From NCBI GenBank assembly GCA_002305315.1, contig DBQQ01000026.1:1-16771 (forward strand): a stretch of 16,771 nucleotides of DNA, in the 5' to 3' direction. The notes beneath the pieces were generated by a model. The model did no database searches. It had not been told where the DNA came from and was given only the letters and a program-made list of their open reading frames with translations. This document shows positions 1 through 5,520 of this stretch, piece by piece. Numbering within the stretch: position 1 is the stretch's first letter; every line of letters begins with the position of its first letter. Origin of the DNA: Clostridiales bacterium UBA1390. Lineage in GTDB: Bacteria > Bacillota > Clostridia > Lachnospirales > Bianqueaceae. A program made the position numbers and the translations under genes.

Positions 1-273
1 CCGGATCGGCAGAAGATCTGTCTGATGCTGAACATCGTGGTGAATCGGACATCGTCAAGCTTTTATTCATACTTAAAGAGCGCGGTAGAGCAGGGAAAAC
101 GAATGAACCAGTATTATGCGGGAGCGACGCTGGGAGGAGATATCTTCTACCTGCCGGAGTTGGATATAGATGTGGATCTGAGGCCGGGGAGCGTGCGAAA
201 AATCAAGTGGATGCGGGAGGAGACGAGAAGGATATGGGAGATAGCAGTACAAGTAAGGGAAAATGCGAATTAG
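1..273 (+). CDS. 3' end of an unrecognised protein-coding gene (partial)
   Basis: The reading frame is open from the first base of the window and stops at TAG 271-273, so only the last 90 codons are present and the true start lies outside. The visible part reads as ordinary soluble protein, with a segment NQYYAGATLGGDIFYLPE followed by an acidic stretch (DIDVDLRP) and a basic, charged C-terminal helix (KIKWMREETRRIW). I see no membrane segment or catalytic motif and do not recognise the family. Its end overlaps the beginning of the following acetyltransferase gene by about 40 bases, so the two are probably co-transcribed and translationally coupled. An internal ATG at 25 is possible, but the frame has no stop before it, so treating this as a truncated longer gene is the simpler reading. 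Confidence 0.6.
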   Translation, partial: PDRQKICLMLNIVVNRTSSSFYSYLKSAVEQGKRMNQYYAGATLGGDIFYLPELDIDVDLRPGSVRKIKWMREETRRIWEIAVQVRENAN

Positions 274-728
274 GAGAGACAGAGAAGATCCATCTGGAGG
301 ATATCACACCGAATAACTGGAGGATGGGGCTCAAGGTGGAAAAGTCGCAAAGAGCGTATGTATCGGATTCTACAGGCATCCTGGCGAGGGCCTATGCCTA
401 TCGGGAGAATCGCAGCCGTGCGTTTATGATCTATGCGGATGAAGTACCGGTCGGCATGGGACTGTATTATGACATTCCAGAATGGGAGAGCTATGATTTG
501 AGTCAGTTTTTCATTGATGAACGGTATCAGAGACATGGATATGGTACGGCAGCCATGAAACAGATACTTCGTGAATTACAGGAAGATGGACGGTATCAGC
601 AGGTGACCCTCTGCTATCTGGAGGGGAATCGGGCGGCTCGCTGTTTCTATGAGCGGCTCGGCTTTGCAGAAAGCGATCGTGATGAAGATGAGATCATTAT
701 GAAAAGGGATATTGGCGATTGTATATGA
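234..728 (+). CDS. GNAT family N-acetyltransferase (BltD/PaiA-like, diamine or spermidine type)
   Basis: A GNAT acetyl-CoA-dependent acetyltransferase of about 164 residues, cytoplasmic. The order of motifs is that of the BltD/spermidine acetyltransferase group: an N-terminal 'IHLEDITPNNW' strand-helix, a central 'DEVPVGMGLYY' strand, 'LSQFFIDERYQRHGYGTAA' carrying the acetyl-CoA pyrophosphate-binding loop (QRHGYG), and a C-terminal 'GNRAARCFYERLGF'. The substrate cannot be read from sequence; polyamines or other small amines are typical for this group. ATG 234 is chosen because GGGAGGAG (215-222) lies 11 bases upstream; GTG 207 in the same frame is the alternative and would add nine residues. 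The gene overlaps the end of the preceding partial gene, implying one transcript. EctA, the acetyltransferase of ectoine synthesis, is also a GNAT, and an ectB-like gene lies 5 kb away, but nothing in this sequence marks it as EctA. Confidence 0.85.
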   Translation: MGDSSTSKGKCELGETEKIHLEDITPNNWRMGLKVEKSQRAYVSDSTGILARAYAYRENRSRAFMIYADEVPVGMGLYYDIPEWESYDLSQFFIDERYQRHGYGTAAMKQILRELQEDGRYQQVTLCYLEGNRAARCFYERLGFAESDRDEDEIIMKRDIGDCI

Positions 729-760
729 GTTTTTTCAACGTACAACGTGTTGTAGAAGCA

Positions 761-789
761 TTGACAGGATTCGACAGAAGGTATATAAT
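761..789 (+). promoter_or_regulatory. Sigma-A-type promoter of the TPP riboswitch-thiT transcript
   Basis: TTGACA (761-766) and TATAAT (784-789) are separated by exactly 17 bases, a full consensus housekeeping promoter. The expected start is near 796, just before the first paired strand of the TPP aptamer. A consensus promoter suits a gene whose control is exerted after initiation by a riboswitch. Confidence 0.88.
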
Positions 790-798
790 AGGAGCGCA

Positions 799-891
799 TT
801 GCTGGGGGAGTCTGCGGACTGAGAAAGTATACAGGAGAGCCTGTACTGACCCTTTGTACCTGATCCGGTTCATACCGGCGTAGGGAAGCAA
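799..891 (+). ncRNA. TPP (THI-box) riboswitch aptamer
   Basis: The classic thiamine pyrophosphate aptamer blocks appear in order: GGGGGAGT (804-811), ACTGAGA (818-824), CTGACCC (846-852), ACCTGATCCGGTT (858-870) and CCGGCGTAGGGAAGCA (875-890). Helix P1 can form from TTGCT (799-803) with AGCAA (887-891), and the variable P3 arm from ACAGG/CCTGT around an AGAG turn (831-844). The switch sits between a consensus promoter and a thiamine transporter gene, which agrees with the known role of this riboswitch class in switching thiamine uptake off when TPP is plentiful. Confidence 0.95.
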
Positions 892-928
892 AAGTCCACT
901 GTCAGCGTGGATCAGGGTAGTCCTATTC

Positions 929-954
929 TCCTCCTTAGATAAAGGAGGATTTTT
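929..954 (+). promoter_or_regulatory. Riboswitch expression platform: hairpin that hides the thiT ribosome binding site and ends in a T-run
   Basis: TCCTCCTT (929-936) pairs perfectly with AAGGAGGA (942-949) around a five-base loop, and five T residues (950-954) follow. The 3' arm is itself the Shine-Dalgarno sequence, seven bases before ATG 956. The hairpin can therefore act as a translation-blocking sequestrator, and its T-run also makes it terminator-like. A small helix TCCAC/GTGGA (895-899 with 907-911) lies between it and the aptamer. The 5' arm is also complementary to the GGGGGAG block (804-810), a possible ON-state partner. Confidence 0.75.
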
Positions 955-955
955 A

Positions 956-1597
956 ATGCAAGCATTTTTTGAAGCCTGGTATGGACAGGTGATCACAGCG
1001 ATTGTCGCGGTACTGCTGATCCTGGTGGGGATCGGGATCGTAGCCGGAAGGAAGAAGAATCGCCGGCAAGCGACCCGGATGCTGGTATTTTCAGCGGCCG
1101 CAATCGCGCTGGCGACGGTATTGAGTTTCCTTAAGATCGTGGAGCTGCCGCAGGGCGGTTCATTGACCCTGTTCAGTATGTTCGCCATCACCCTGATCGG
1201 TTATTTTTACGGACCGGCACAGGGTATTCTGTGCGGCATGGCATACGGCCTGATTCAGCTGATTCTGGGCCCTTACGTGATTCATCCGGCGCAGCTCGTC
1301 ATCGATTATCCGTTAGCATTTGGCATGCTGGGGCTTTCTGGTTTCCTGAATAAGCGTCCGGATGGCCTCTTGGCAGGGTATATGCTGGGTGTATTCGGTC
1401 GGCTCGTCATGGCGGTGCTTTCCGGCGTCATCTTCTTCGCGGACTATGCGGGAGAGATGGATCCATTCATTTACTCCGTCGGATACAATATCGCGTATTT
1501 AGGCGGAGAGGCGCTCCTGACGGCGGTGGTCTTCATGGTGGTGCCTGCTGTCAAGAAGACCGTGGAACGGATCAAGACGATCGCGTTAGCACAATAA
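956..1597 (+). CDS. thiT: ThiT thiamine transporter, S component of an ECF transporter
   Basis: An integral membrane protein of 213 residues that captures thiamine and passes it to the shared ECF energising module (EcfA/A'/T), which is not in this window. The family signature 'LPQGGSLTLFSMFAITLIGYFYGP' (residues 64-87) is followed by 'ILCGMAYGLIQLILGPYVIHP' and 'DYPLAFGMLGLSG', the region forming the substrate pocket in this family. About six hydrophobic helices follow a further N-terminal helix (residues 11-30), so the protein is somewhat longer than the roughly 180-190 residues of well-studied ThiT proteins. The start at ATG 956 is fixed by AAGGAGG at 942-948, which also lies in the riboswitch hairpin. 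The TPP riboswitch directly upstream independently supports the thiamine assignment. The gene stands alone and ends at a terminator. Confidence 0.93.
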   Translation: MQAFFEAWYGQVITAIVAVLLILVGIGIVAGRKKNRRQATRMLVFSAAAIALATVLSFLKIVELPQGGSLTLFSMFAITLIGYFYGPAQGILCGMAYGLIQLILGPYVIHPAQLVIDYPLAFGMLGLSGFLNKRPDGLLAGYMLGVFGRLVMAVLSGVIFFADYAGEMDPFIYSVGYNIAYLGGEALLTAVVFMVVPAVKKTVERIKTIALAQ

Positions 1598-1604
1598 ATC
1601 AAAC

Positions 1605-1640
1605 AAAAAAAGGATCCCATGCTGACAGGGATCCTTTTTT
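1605..1640. terminator. Bidirectional intrinsic terminator between thiT and ktrA
   Basis: AGGATCCC (1611-1618) pairs with GGGATCCT (1628-1635) around a nine-base loop. Six T residues end it on the plus strand (1635-1640) and seven A residues precede it (1605-1611), giving a T-run on the minus strand. It serves the two convergent genes thiT and ktrA. Confidence 0.92.
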
Positions 1641-1642
1641 GA

Positions 1643-2326
1643 TTACTCGTTTTCCGCCCATTCGGACAGCTGATTCAGCCCCTTCTTATCACCGGCTAAA
1701 TACAGGATATCATTGTGCTCAAAACGGTATTGCGGGGTAATATTGTCAATCAGTTTGCGATTCGCCTTCTCGATGGCGATGATGTTCAGGCCAAAGCGAG
1801 AACGCAGATTCAGATCCAGCACGGTCTTTCCCACCTCCTGCTTCGGAATCAGAAACTTGGAGATATTCAGGCGCTCGCTCAGCTGCACATAATCCAACAT
1901 CTGGGAGGTTTCCAGACGATGGGCCAGTCGAATCGCCATATCGTGTTCGGGATAAACCACCTCGGCTCCTAGTTTCTTCAAAATCTCGCCATGTTCCAGG
2001 CTGGTGGCTTTGGCAATGACCTTGGGAACGCCCAGAGCCACCACATTCAAGGTGGTGAGGATGGAAGAATCTAACTGCTCCCCGATACATACCACTACCA
2101 CATCACAGTTTCGAATGCCTGTATCGGCAAGGGTATTCTTGTCCAGCGTATTGACGATGATAGCGTTTTCCGTGTATTCACGCAGTTCCCGAACCTTTTC
2201 TTCATCCTTGTCTATGACAAGAAGCTCGGCGCCAGAATTGGCGAGTTCAACCGCTAAAGCATGTCCAAAACGACCTAAGCCGATAATACCGTAAGTAGCT
2301 TGCTCTCTCTTTTTCTGTAATAACAT
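1643..2326 (-). CDS. ktrA: KtrA/TrkA-type RCK regulatory subunit of the potassium uptake system
   Basis: A cytoplasmic, nucleotide-binding ring protein that gates the KtrB membrane subunit. It has 227 residues, the usual length of single-unit KtrA. An RCK_N Rossmann domain (about residues 11-125) carries GLGRFG (16-21) and an acidic residue at the end of the second strand (VIDKDE, D39), the expected nucleotide ribose contact. An RCK_C domain follows (about 145-225); in Firmicutes this domain can bind cyclic di-AMP, but that cannot be judged here. The start is taken at the ATG complementary to 2324-2326 because GAGGAGG lies about ten bases upstream in the mRNA; a longer in-frame extension would run back across the end of ktrB. 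It is the last gene of the permease-ktrB-ktrA operon and ends at a bidirectional terminator. Confidence 0.93.
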   Translation of the reverse strand: MLLQKKREQATYGIIGLGRFGHALAVELANSGAELLVIDKDEEKVRELREYTENAIIVNTLDKNTLADTGIRNCDVVVVCIGEQLDSSILTTLNVVALGVPKVIAKATSLEHGEILKKLGAEVVYPEHDMAIRLAHRLETSQMLDYVQLSERLNISKFLIPKQEVGKTVLDLNLRSRFGLNIIAIEKANRKLIDNITPQYRFEHNDILYLAGDKKGLNQLSEWAENE

Positions 2327-2345
2327 AGTATAGTATCCTCCTCTA

Positions 2346-3644
2346 TTATCCGATAGCAATGTTTCCATCCGGGTAGCGAGCTCTTTCACCCTTATTAAAA
2401 TACCATAGCGAAGCAATGGTGAGAGGGCCCAGACGTCCGATATACATAATCAGGATGGATAGAAGCTTGCTTCCATCACACAGATCCGGCGTAATACCTG
2501 TGGACAATCCAACAGTACCAAATGCGCTGGTGATCTCAAATAAAGCAGCGCTCAGGGTAATGTCTGGCTCCATAATTAGCATGAAAAATGTTCCCAAAAC
2601 CACGACAGCCAATGACAGCAACGTGATGACGACGGCTTTTCGGAAGGTGCCCATGGGGATGGCATAATGAAAAGCACGTTCTGACTGATTGGTCGCGGCA
2701 CTCTTGATTCCCTGTATGATTACGAAAAACGTACTGGTTTTGATACCGCCGCCCGTGGATCCGGGAGACGCGCCGATGAACATGAGAACCGTCAGAACCA
2801 ATAGACCCGCGTTGGAAAAAGTCCCTAGAGAATATGTGGAAAAACCAGCGGTACGGGCCGATACGCTATGGAAAAATGCGCCCAACCAGGTGATGTCTTC
2901 TGTGAGTTTGAGAAGGACCGTGCCTACGATGATCAATACGAGGCTGACAGATAAGACAACCTTGGCATGCATGGAAAGCTTCGACCAGCGACAACGTTTA
3001 TTCCATAATTCGCGAATGACGAAGAAGCCGATACCCCCGAAGAAAATCAGGGAACAGGTCACCAGATTGAGCAGGATATCCGATTGATAGGGAATCAGAT
3101 TTTGATAGTTTCCAAGGATGTCAAAACCGGAATTATTAAACGCGGCCACCGAATGGAAAAGACTGATACCGATGGCATCCCAGACGGGATAATCCTGAAC
3201 AAACACAAGAAAACTAAGAATTGCCCCCATAAGTTCGAATAAAAAGGTAGTAAATAATACACTCTTTAAAAAACGGACAATTCCTTTGCCGGAATCTAGG
3301 TTAGAAGCCTCTCGAATGAGGCTGCGCCCTTTCAGATTGATCTTCTTACCGATCAGCAGGATCACACCAGCGCCTACGGAGGTAACCCCTAAACCGCCAA
3401 TCTGGATTAGCATGCCCAGAAAGAATTGTCCGAGCGGTGTAAAGGTATCTCCTGCGTCGATGGCGATCAAACCTGTCACACAGACCGCGCTAGTAGATGT
3501 GTAGAGAGCGTCGATATAGCGAACAGTCACGCCATCCTGAACACTGCAGGGCAGCATCAGAAGAAAAGAACCGATCAGGATGACAAGGGCAAAACCCAGA
3601 GCGATGATTCGCCCAGGTGACTGCCGCTTAATCAGATTAAACAT
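2346..3644 (-). CDS. ktrB: KtrB/TrkH-type potassium channel-like subunit
   Basis: An integral membrane protein of 432 residues that forms the K+ permeation path of a Ktr/Trk uptake system. Four pore-loop repeats are visible, each with its filter glycine: SAVCVTGL (G58), AFNNSGF (G173), SARTAGF (G267) and FGTVGLS (G379). The intramembrane gating segment 'GASPGSTGGGIKTSTF' (291-306) is intact, as is the C-terminal 'YIGRLGPLTIAS'. GAGGTG precedes the start codon on the minus strand. The ktrA start lies about 20 bases past its stop, so the channel and its gate are made from one message, and a permease gene ends 37 bases upstream. The family imports K+, often with Na+ dependence, and is central to growth at high osmolarity. 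Confidence 0.94.
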   Translation of the reverse strand: MFNLIKRQSPGRIIALGFALVILIGSFLLMLPCSVQDGVTVRYIDALYTSTSAVCVTGLIAIDAGDTFTPLGQFFLGMLIQIGGLGVTSVGAGVILLIGKKINLKGRSLIREASNLDSGKGIVRFLKSVLFTTFLFELMGAILSFLVFVQDYPVWDAIGISLFHSVAAFNNSGFDILGNYQNLIPYQSDILLNLVTCSLIFFGGIGFFVIRELWNKRCRWSKLSMHAKVVLSVSLVLIIVGTVLLKLTEDITWLGAFFHSVSARTAGFSTYSLGTFSNAGLLVLTVLMFIGASPGSTGGGIKTSTFFVIIQGIKSAATNQSERAFHYAIPMGTFRKAVVITLLSLAVVVLGTFFMLIMEPDITLSAALFEITSAFGTVGLSTGITPDLCDGSKLLSILIMYIGRLGPLTIASLWYFNKGERARYPDGNIAIG

Positions 3645-3681
3645 GATAGCACCTCAGTGAAGTATGATTTCAAACCTGTTG

Positions 3682-5004
3682 TTACGCAATGCCCCAAACG
3701 AGCCAAATATATACATAACCGCATAGAACTGCGGAAAGCGTAAAGGGCACGCCGATGCGCAGAAAATCGCGTGTGCGTACAGTTTCGCCATTCTTGCGCA
3801 AAATACCGATGGCCGTGATATTTGCCGAAGCGCCGATGGGCGTCAGGTTACCGCCTAATGTCGCGCCTGTGAGCAAGCCAAAATAAAATACATAGGGAGC
3901 CATTCCTGCTCCCTGATTCATCAGAAGAGCGATCTGCTGCACGACGGGCAGCATTGTGGCTACATAGGGAATATTATCAATAAAGGCAGACAGGATCACG
4001 GAAACAAATACAATCAGAGTATATAATACGAATGGATTATTTCCGGCTACCAGGTAGAACCAGTCTGCCACAGCGTCGATCACGCCGGCGCTGCGAATTC
4101 CTTCAATAACAATGAAAAGACCAAATAACAGCAGCAGAGTATCCGTATCCAAATCTTTGACAGCACGACGCACCGGCGCACTGTTATGTGCTCGAAGACA
4201 GGCACGAATATGACCTATAACACACAATACGCAACAGATCAGACCATTGCGGAGGTTGTAGATAAAAGCCCAGAAACCGTCTTCAGGAGATGGCAAAAAG
4301 GATACTATAATGAATAGAATGATGGTAAGAACCATCAAAAAGGTGGGGAAATAATCAGAAACAACGGTTTTTTCTCCCTGTGGAAGAGGTTGTTTCATTT
4401 TTCTAAACAGGAAAAAGAGCACAATCGCAGAGACAATGGCTCCCAATTCCACGCCCCAGAAGATGCCGGGACGCCCCTCCATCCAGAAAAAGTCCATGAA
4501 GTTCATTCCAGCAAAACTGCCAAGAAGAATACTGGTCGTATCGCCCACCAATGTGGCTGCACCCTGTAAATTTGAAGAAACCGCAATCGAAATGAGGACA
4601 GGTACCGGCGAAATGCGTAGACGCTTGGAGATTGCCATGCCGATAGGAGCCATCATCAGAACAGTGGCTACATTATCTACAAATGCGCTGATGATACCTG
4701 CCATTAAAGCTAAGACCGTGACAGCCCAACGTACGTCAGGGACACGTTCGAGAATCATTTCTGACATTCTAGCCGGCATCTTGCTCTCCACAAAAAGTGT
4801 TACAAGTCCCATTGTACCCGCGATCATCAGAAGAACATTGTAATCCACCGCTGTGATTGCGGAAATCCAATCCATCGGATACATACCACATACGCCAGCT
4901 ATTGTCAAAATCAACGCGGCACTAAGAGCAATCCAGGGCCGATATTTTTGAAAAGCCAGCATGGAAGCATATGTAATGATAAAAACAACTAACGCAAAGG
5001 TCAT
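3682..5004 (-). CDS. NhaD/ArsB (SLC13-like, ion transporter superfamily) permease
   Basis: A polytopic membrane protein of 440 residues with ten or more hydrophobic helices. Two inverted-repeat halves each carry the superfamily hairpin signature: 'SAFVDNVATVLMMAPI' (D110, N111) and 'SAFIDNIPYVATMLPVV' (D343, N344), with 'TPIGASANITAIGILRKNG' near residue 388. These are shared by NhaD-type Na+/H+ antiporters, ArsB arsenite pumps and CitM/SLC13 carriers, so the substrate is not certain. No arsenic genes (arsC, arsA, arsD) adjoin it, whereas K+ uptake genes follow in the same operon, which makes a cation role more likely than arsenite export. GAGGAGG lies 9-10 bases before the start on the minus strand. 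The 37-base gap to ktrB holds no terminator. A long leader precedes it. Confidence 0.82.
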   Translation of the reverse strand: MTFALVVFIITYASMLAFQKYRPWIALSAALILTIAGVCGMYPMDWISAITAVDYNVLLMIAGTMGLVTLFVESKMPARMSEMILERVPDVRWAVTVLALMAGIISAFVDNVATVLMMAPIGMAISKRLRISPVPVLISIAVSSNLQGAATLVGDTTSILLGSFAGMNFMDFFWMEGRPGIFWGVELGAIVSAIVLFFLFRKMKQPLPQGEKTVVSDYFPTFLMVLTIILFIIVSFLPSPEDGFWAFIYNLRNGLICCVLCVIGHIRACLRAHNSAPVRRAVKDLDTDTLLLLFGLFIVIEGIRSAGVIDAVADWFYLVAGNNPFVLYTLIVFVSVILSAFIDNIPYVATMLPVVQQIALLMNQGAGMAPYVFYFGLLTGATLGGNLTPIGASANITAIGILRKNGETVRTRDFLRIGVPFTLSAVLCGYVYIWLVWGIA

Positions 5005-5070
5005 CCAGAAGTTCCTCCTCTATCCATTTCAAAATTGACAGGGTATCATCATTGTATTCCAGTATTATCT

Positions 5071-5098
5071 TATATATATCAATTTGTGCTGAAATCAA
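5071..5098 (-). promoter_or_regulatory. Possible internal promoter close to the permease gene (weak)
   Basis: On the minus strand TTGATT (plus coordinates 5093-5098) and TATATA (5071-5076) are 16 bases apart. A start near 5064 would give a short transcript lacking the structured leader. The surrounding AT-rich run makes chance matches likely. Confidence 0.25.
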
Positions 5099-5104
5099 AG
5101 AAAT

Positions 5105-5218
5105 CAGGATTTAGAAGGCAAAATAAAGACGAAAAGCGGATGCCTTCCCGTTATATAAACACCTCCTATAGATCGAATAGCCTTTCTGCTGCATTGGCAT
5201 GAGTGTAAAAATCATGCT
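5105..5218 (-). promoter_or_regulatory. Candidate structured leader RNA upstream of the permease-ktrB-ktrA operon
   Basis: Read on the minus strand, this segment begins at the likely transcription start with a perfect hairpin, GCATGA/TCATGC (plus coordinates 5197-5202 with 5212-5217, nine-base loop). It then contains AGGAGGTG (5160-5167) with no start codon at a usable distance. Next come two mutually exclusive helices. One is ACGGGAA with TTTTCGT (5145-5151 with 5129-5135, two G-U pairs). The other is a perfect GAAGGCA with TGCCTTC (5141-5147 with 5114-5120). Shared use of one strand by two helices is the layout of a conformational switch. I do not see a match I can name with certainty; alkali-cation riboswitches (Na+ or Li+ classes) are candidates because of the downstream genes. 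Confidence 0.4.
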
Positions 5219-5224
5219 GCGCCT

Positions 5225-5233
5225 ATCATAACA
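5225..5233 (-). promoter_or_regulatory. Extended -10 promoter of the ion-transport operon leader
   Basis: The minus strand reads TGTTATGAT here, that is TG, one base, then TATGAT, an extended -10 element with 5/6 agreement to TATAAT. No good -35 is found 16-18 bases upstream (TTCCAC at 5248-5253). The expected start, near 5218, falls at the first base pair of the leader hairpin. Confidence 0.45.
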
Positions 5234-5266
5234 CAACATCAGAGAATGTGGAATAGTCAAAACAAA

Positions 5267-5287
5267 CTTAAGAATTTCTTAAGAATT
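5267..5287. repeat. Two direct copies of CTTAAGAATT with 11-bp period
   Basis: CTTAAGAATT occurs at 5267-5276 and again at 5278-5287, one base apart, giving TTAAGA-N5-TTAAGA at one helical turn. This spacing is that of sites for OmpR/PhoB-type response regulators. It lies about 40-60 bases upstream of the minus-strand -10, an activator position. TTCTTAAGAA is also a perfect palindrome at the centre, so a dimeric regulator is another reading. Confidence 0.35.
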
Positions 5288-5416
5288 GAAGAAGATCCTG
5301 GTAAATAGGCATAGTAAACTTTTAGAATAGTATTTGTAAAGAGTCACATGGAAAGAGCTGAAGAAATCCGCATAATAAAAGGGATTTTGCGGAATCATAA
5401 AAAAATATAAAATTTG

Positions 5417-5445
5417 TTGCATTTTGCGGGGGAAAGTGTTAGAAT
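5417..5445 (+). promoter_or_regulatory. Promoter of the ectB-like gene
   Basis: TTGCAT (5417-5422) and TAGAAT (5440-5445) are 17 bases apart, and TGT (5437-5439) directly before the -10 makes it an extended -10 (TG-N-TAGAAT). The start is expected near 5452, at the base of the hairpin that follows. Confidence 0.6.
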
Positions 5446-5450
5446 AAGCA

Positions 5451-5489
5451 TGGCTTTGAGTGCAAAGCCAAACTATCCGGGGACACCCG
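5451..5489 (+). promoter_or_regulatory. Double-hairpin 5' leader of the ectB-like mRNA
   Basis: TGGCTTTG (5451-5458) pairs perfectly with CAAAGCCA (5463-5470) around the tetraloop AGTG. A second small hairpin, CGGG/CCCG with loop GACA, lies at 5478-5489. The first hairpin would begin at or within a base of the predicted mRNA 5' end, so it may protect the message from 5'-dependent decay. The loops do not match the ACGR loops of guanidine-II riboswitches. Confidence 0.45.
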
Positions 5490-5520
5490 AGAACCAATGG
5501 TAAAAAAGGAGAACAAATTA

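Larger units (their letters stand above)
5005..5520. other. 516-bp divergent intergenic region, no gene
   Basis: This AT-rich stretch separates the minus-strand ion-transport operon from the plus-strand ectB-like gene. It holds the leader, promoter and direct-repeat elements listed separately on the minus side (5071-5287), and the ectB promoter and hairpins on the plus side (5417-5489). The part between, 5288-5416, shows a loose inverted repeat (TCCGC at 5367-5371 with GCGGA at 5389-5393) and ATTTTGCGG repeated at 5384 and 5421. I see no coding region with a ribosome binding site in it. Confidence 0.7.

Noticed and set aside
735..753. ACAAC-GT-GTTGT inverted repeat after the GNAT gene as a terminator or operator
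   Set aside because: The arms are five bases and no T-run follows (the T-run precedes it). Too weak for a call.
3682..5004. Arsenite pump ArsB
   Set aside because: The superfamily signature fits, but no arsC, arsA or arsD adjoins it. The ArsR-type gene is 10 kb away next to a nitroreductase and lacks metal-binding cysteines.
5451..5489. Guanidine-II (mini-ykkC) riboswitch in front of ectB
   Set aside because: Two hairpins are present, but the loops are AGTG and GACA, not the required ACGR, and the gene is not a guanidine exporter.
5279..5497. Minus-strand open frame of 72 codons in the divergent region
   Set aside because: No ribosome binding site, no recognisable domain, and it runs across the ectB promoter and leader hairpins.
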